Positions 50,684 through 50,685 of a stretch of DNA of 50,685 bases are shown here, piece by piece (position 1 is the stretch's first letter; every line of letters starts with the position of its first letter). The stretch is from Planctomycetaceae bacterium. Lineage in GTDB: Bacteria; Planctomycetota; Planctomycetia; Pirellulales; UBA7805. Below the pieces are notes generated by a model, which saw only the letters and a program-made list of their open reading frames with translations, was not told where the DNA came from and did no database searches. The position numbers were made by a program, and so were the translations under genes. The stretch lies in assembly GCA_902630355.1 (NCBI GenBank), contig CACOUL010000016.1, forward strand, positions 1 to 50,685, in the 5' to 3' direction.

Positions 50684-50685
50684 GT

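Noticed and set aside
1-50685. CRISPR array, insertion sequence, prophage or tRNA
   Set aside because: I saw no spaced direct repeats, transposase, integrase or cloverleaf; a tool-based tRNA and repeat scan would settle it.

Overview
The window is bacterial chromosomal DNA that most likely comes from a planctomycete of the Pirellulales type. The evidence is the combination of two BBP7-type outer-membrane barrel proteins, paired DUF1571 secreted proteins, a membrane Ser/Thr kinase, a Cys-type sulfatase, a ThuA-domain protein, a PEP-CTERM protein, the futalosine-route menaquinone gene mqnD, and bacterial tetrahydromethanopterin (H4MPT) C1-transfer genes. Placement is by gene content only. I found no rRNA, tRNA, insertion sequence, prophage or CRISPR array. 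Genes are dense, on both strands, in short operons or singly, and several neighbours share ATGA starts or overlapping stop codons.

Layout. 1-6.9 kb: the end of a GAF sensor histidine kinase cut by the left edge, a BBP7 barrel gene split by a frameshift at a run of eight G, an MBL-fold hydrolase, two DUF1571 paralogues and an alpha/beta hydrolase. 7-13 kb: ThuA protein, fhcD (formyltransferase), mqnD with a small membrane protein, and a translationally coupled M20 amidohydrolase/GCS2 ligase pair. 13-22 kb: a second BBP7 protein, thioesterase, ACT-domain protein, zinc-ribbon membrane protein, HD phosphohydrolase, miaA, aspS, a thioredoxin-fold lipoprotein lacking its cysteines, and a small haem c protein. 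22-28 kb: a large Ser/Thr kinase with a near-consensus promoter, a ribbon-helix-helix protein followed by a clear terminator, moaC, an aldo/keto reductase and a zinc-ribbon protein.

28-37.5 kb: methylene-H4MPT dehydrogenase, an RNase H-fold protein without its catalytic residues, glgB, three tandem secreted paralogues that share an unusual signature, a DegT/StrS aminotransferase, a CpsB-type PHP phosphatase and a gluzincin-like peptidase. 37.5-48 kb: a repeat-containing secreted protein, a DUF6580-like membrane protein, an ECF-type sigma factor divergent from a GH2 glycosidase, a SIMPL protein, a short conserved protein, a sulfatase with an altered active-site signature, a divergent pair of membrane proteins (one resembling an M48/M56 peptidase without HExxH), and a PEP-CTERM cupredoxin. 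48.3 kb to the end: fhcC and fhcA, with fhcA cut by the right edge.

How the genes work together. FhcA, FhcC, FhcD and the methylene-H4MPT dehydrogenase belong to one formaldehyde/formate C1 pathway but lie in three separate places. GH2, sulfatase, sigma factor and envelope proteins fit a polysaccharide-degrading lifestyle. The least explained items are the three tandem secreted paralogues (31.8-33.7 kb), the inactive RNase H-fold protein (29.2 kb), the G-tract barrel gene (2.5 kb) and the peptidase-like membrane protein (46.4 kb).
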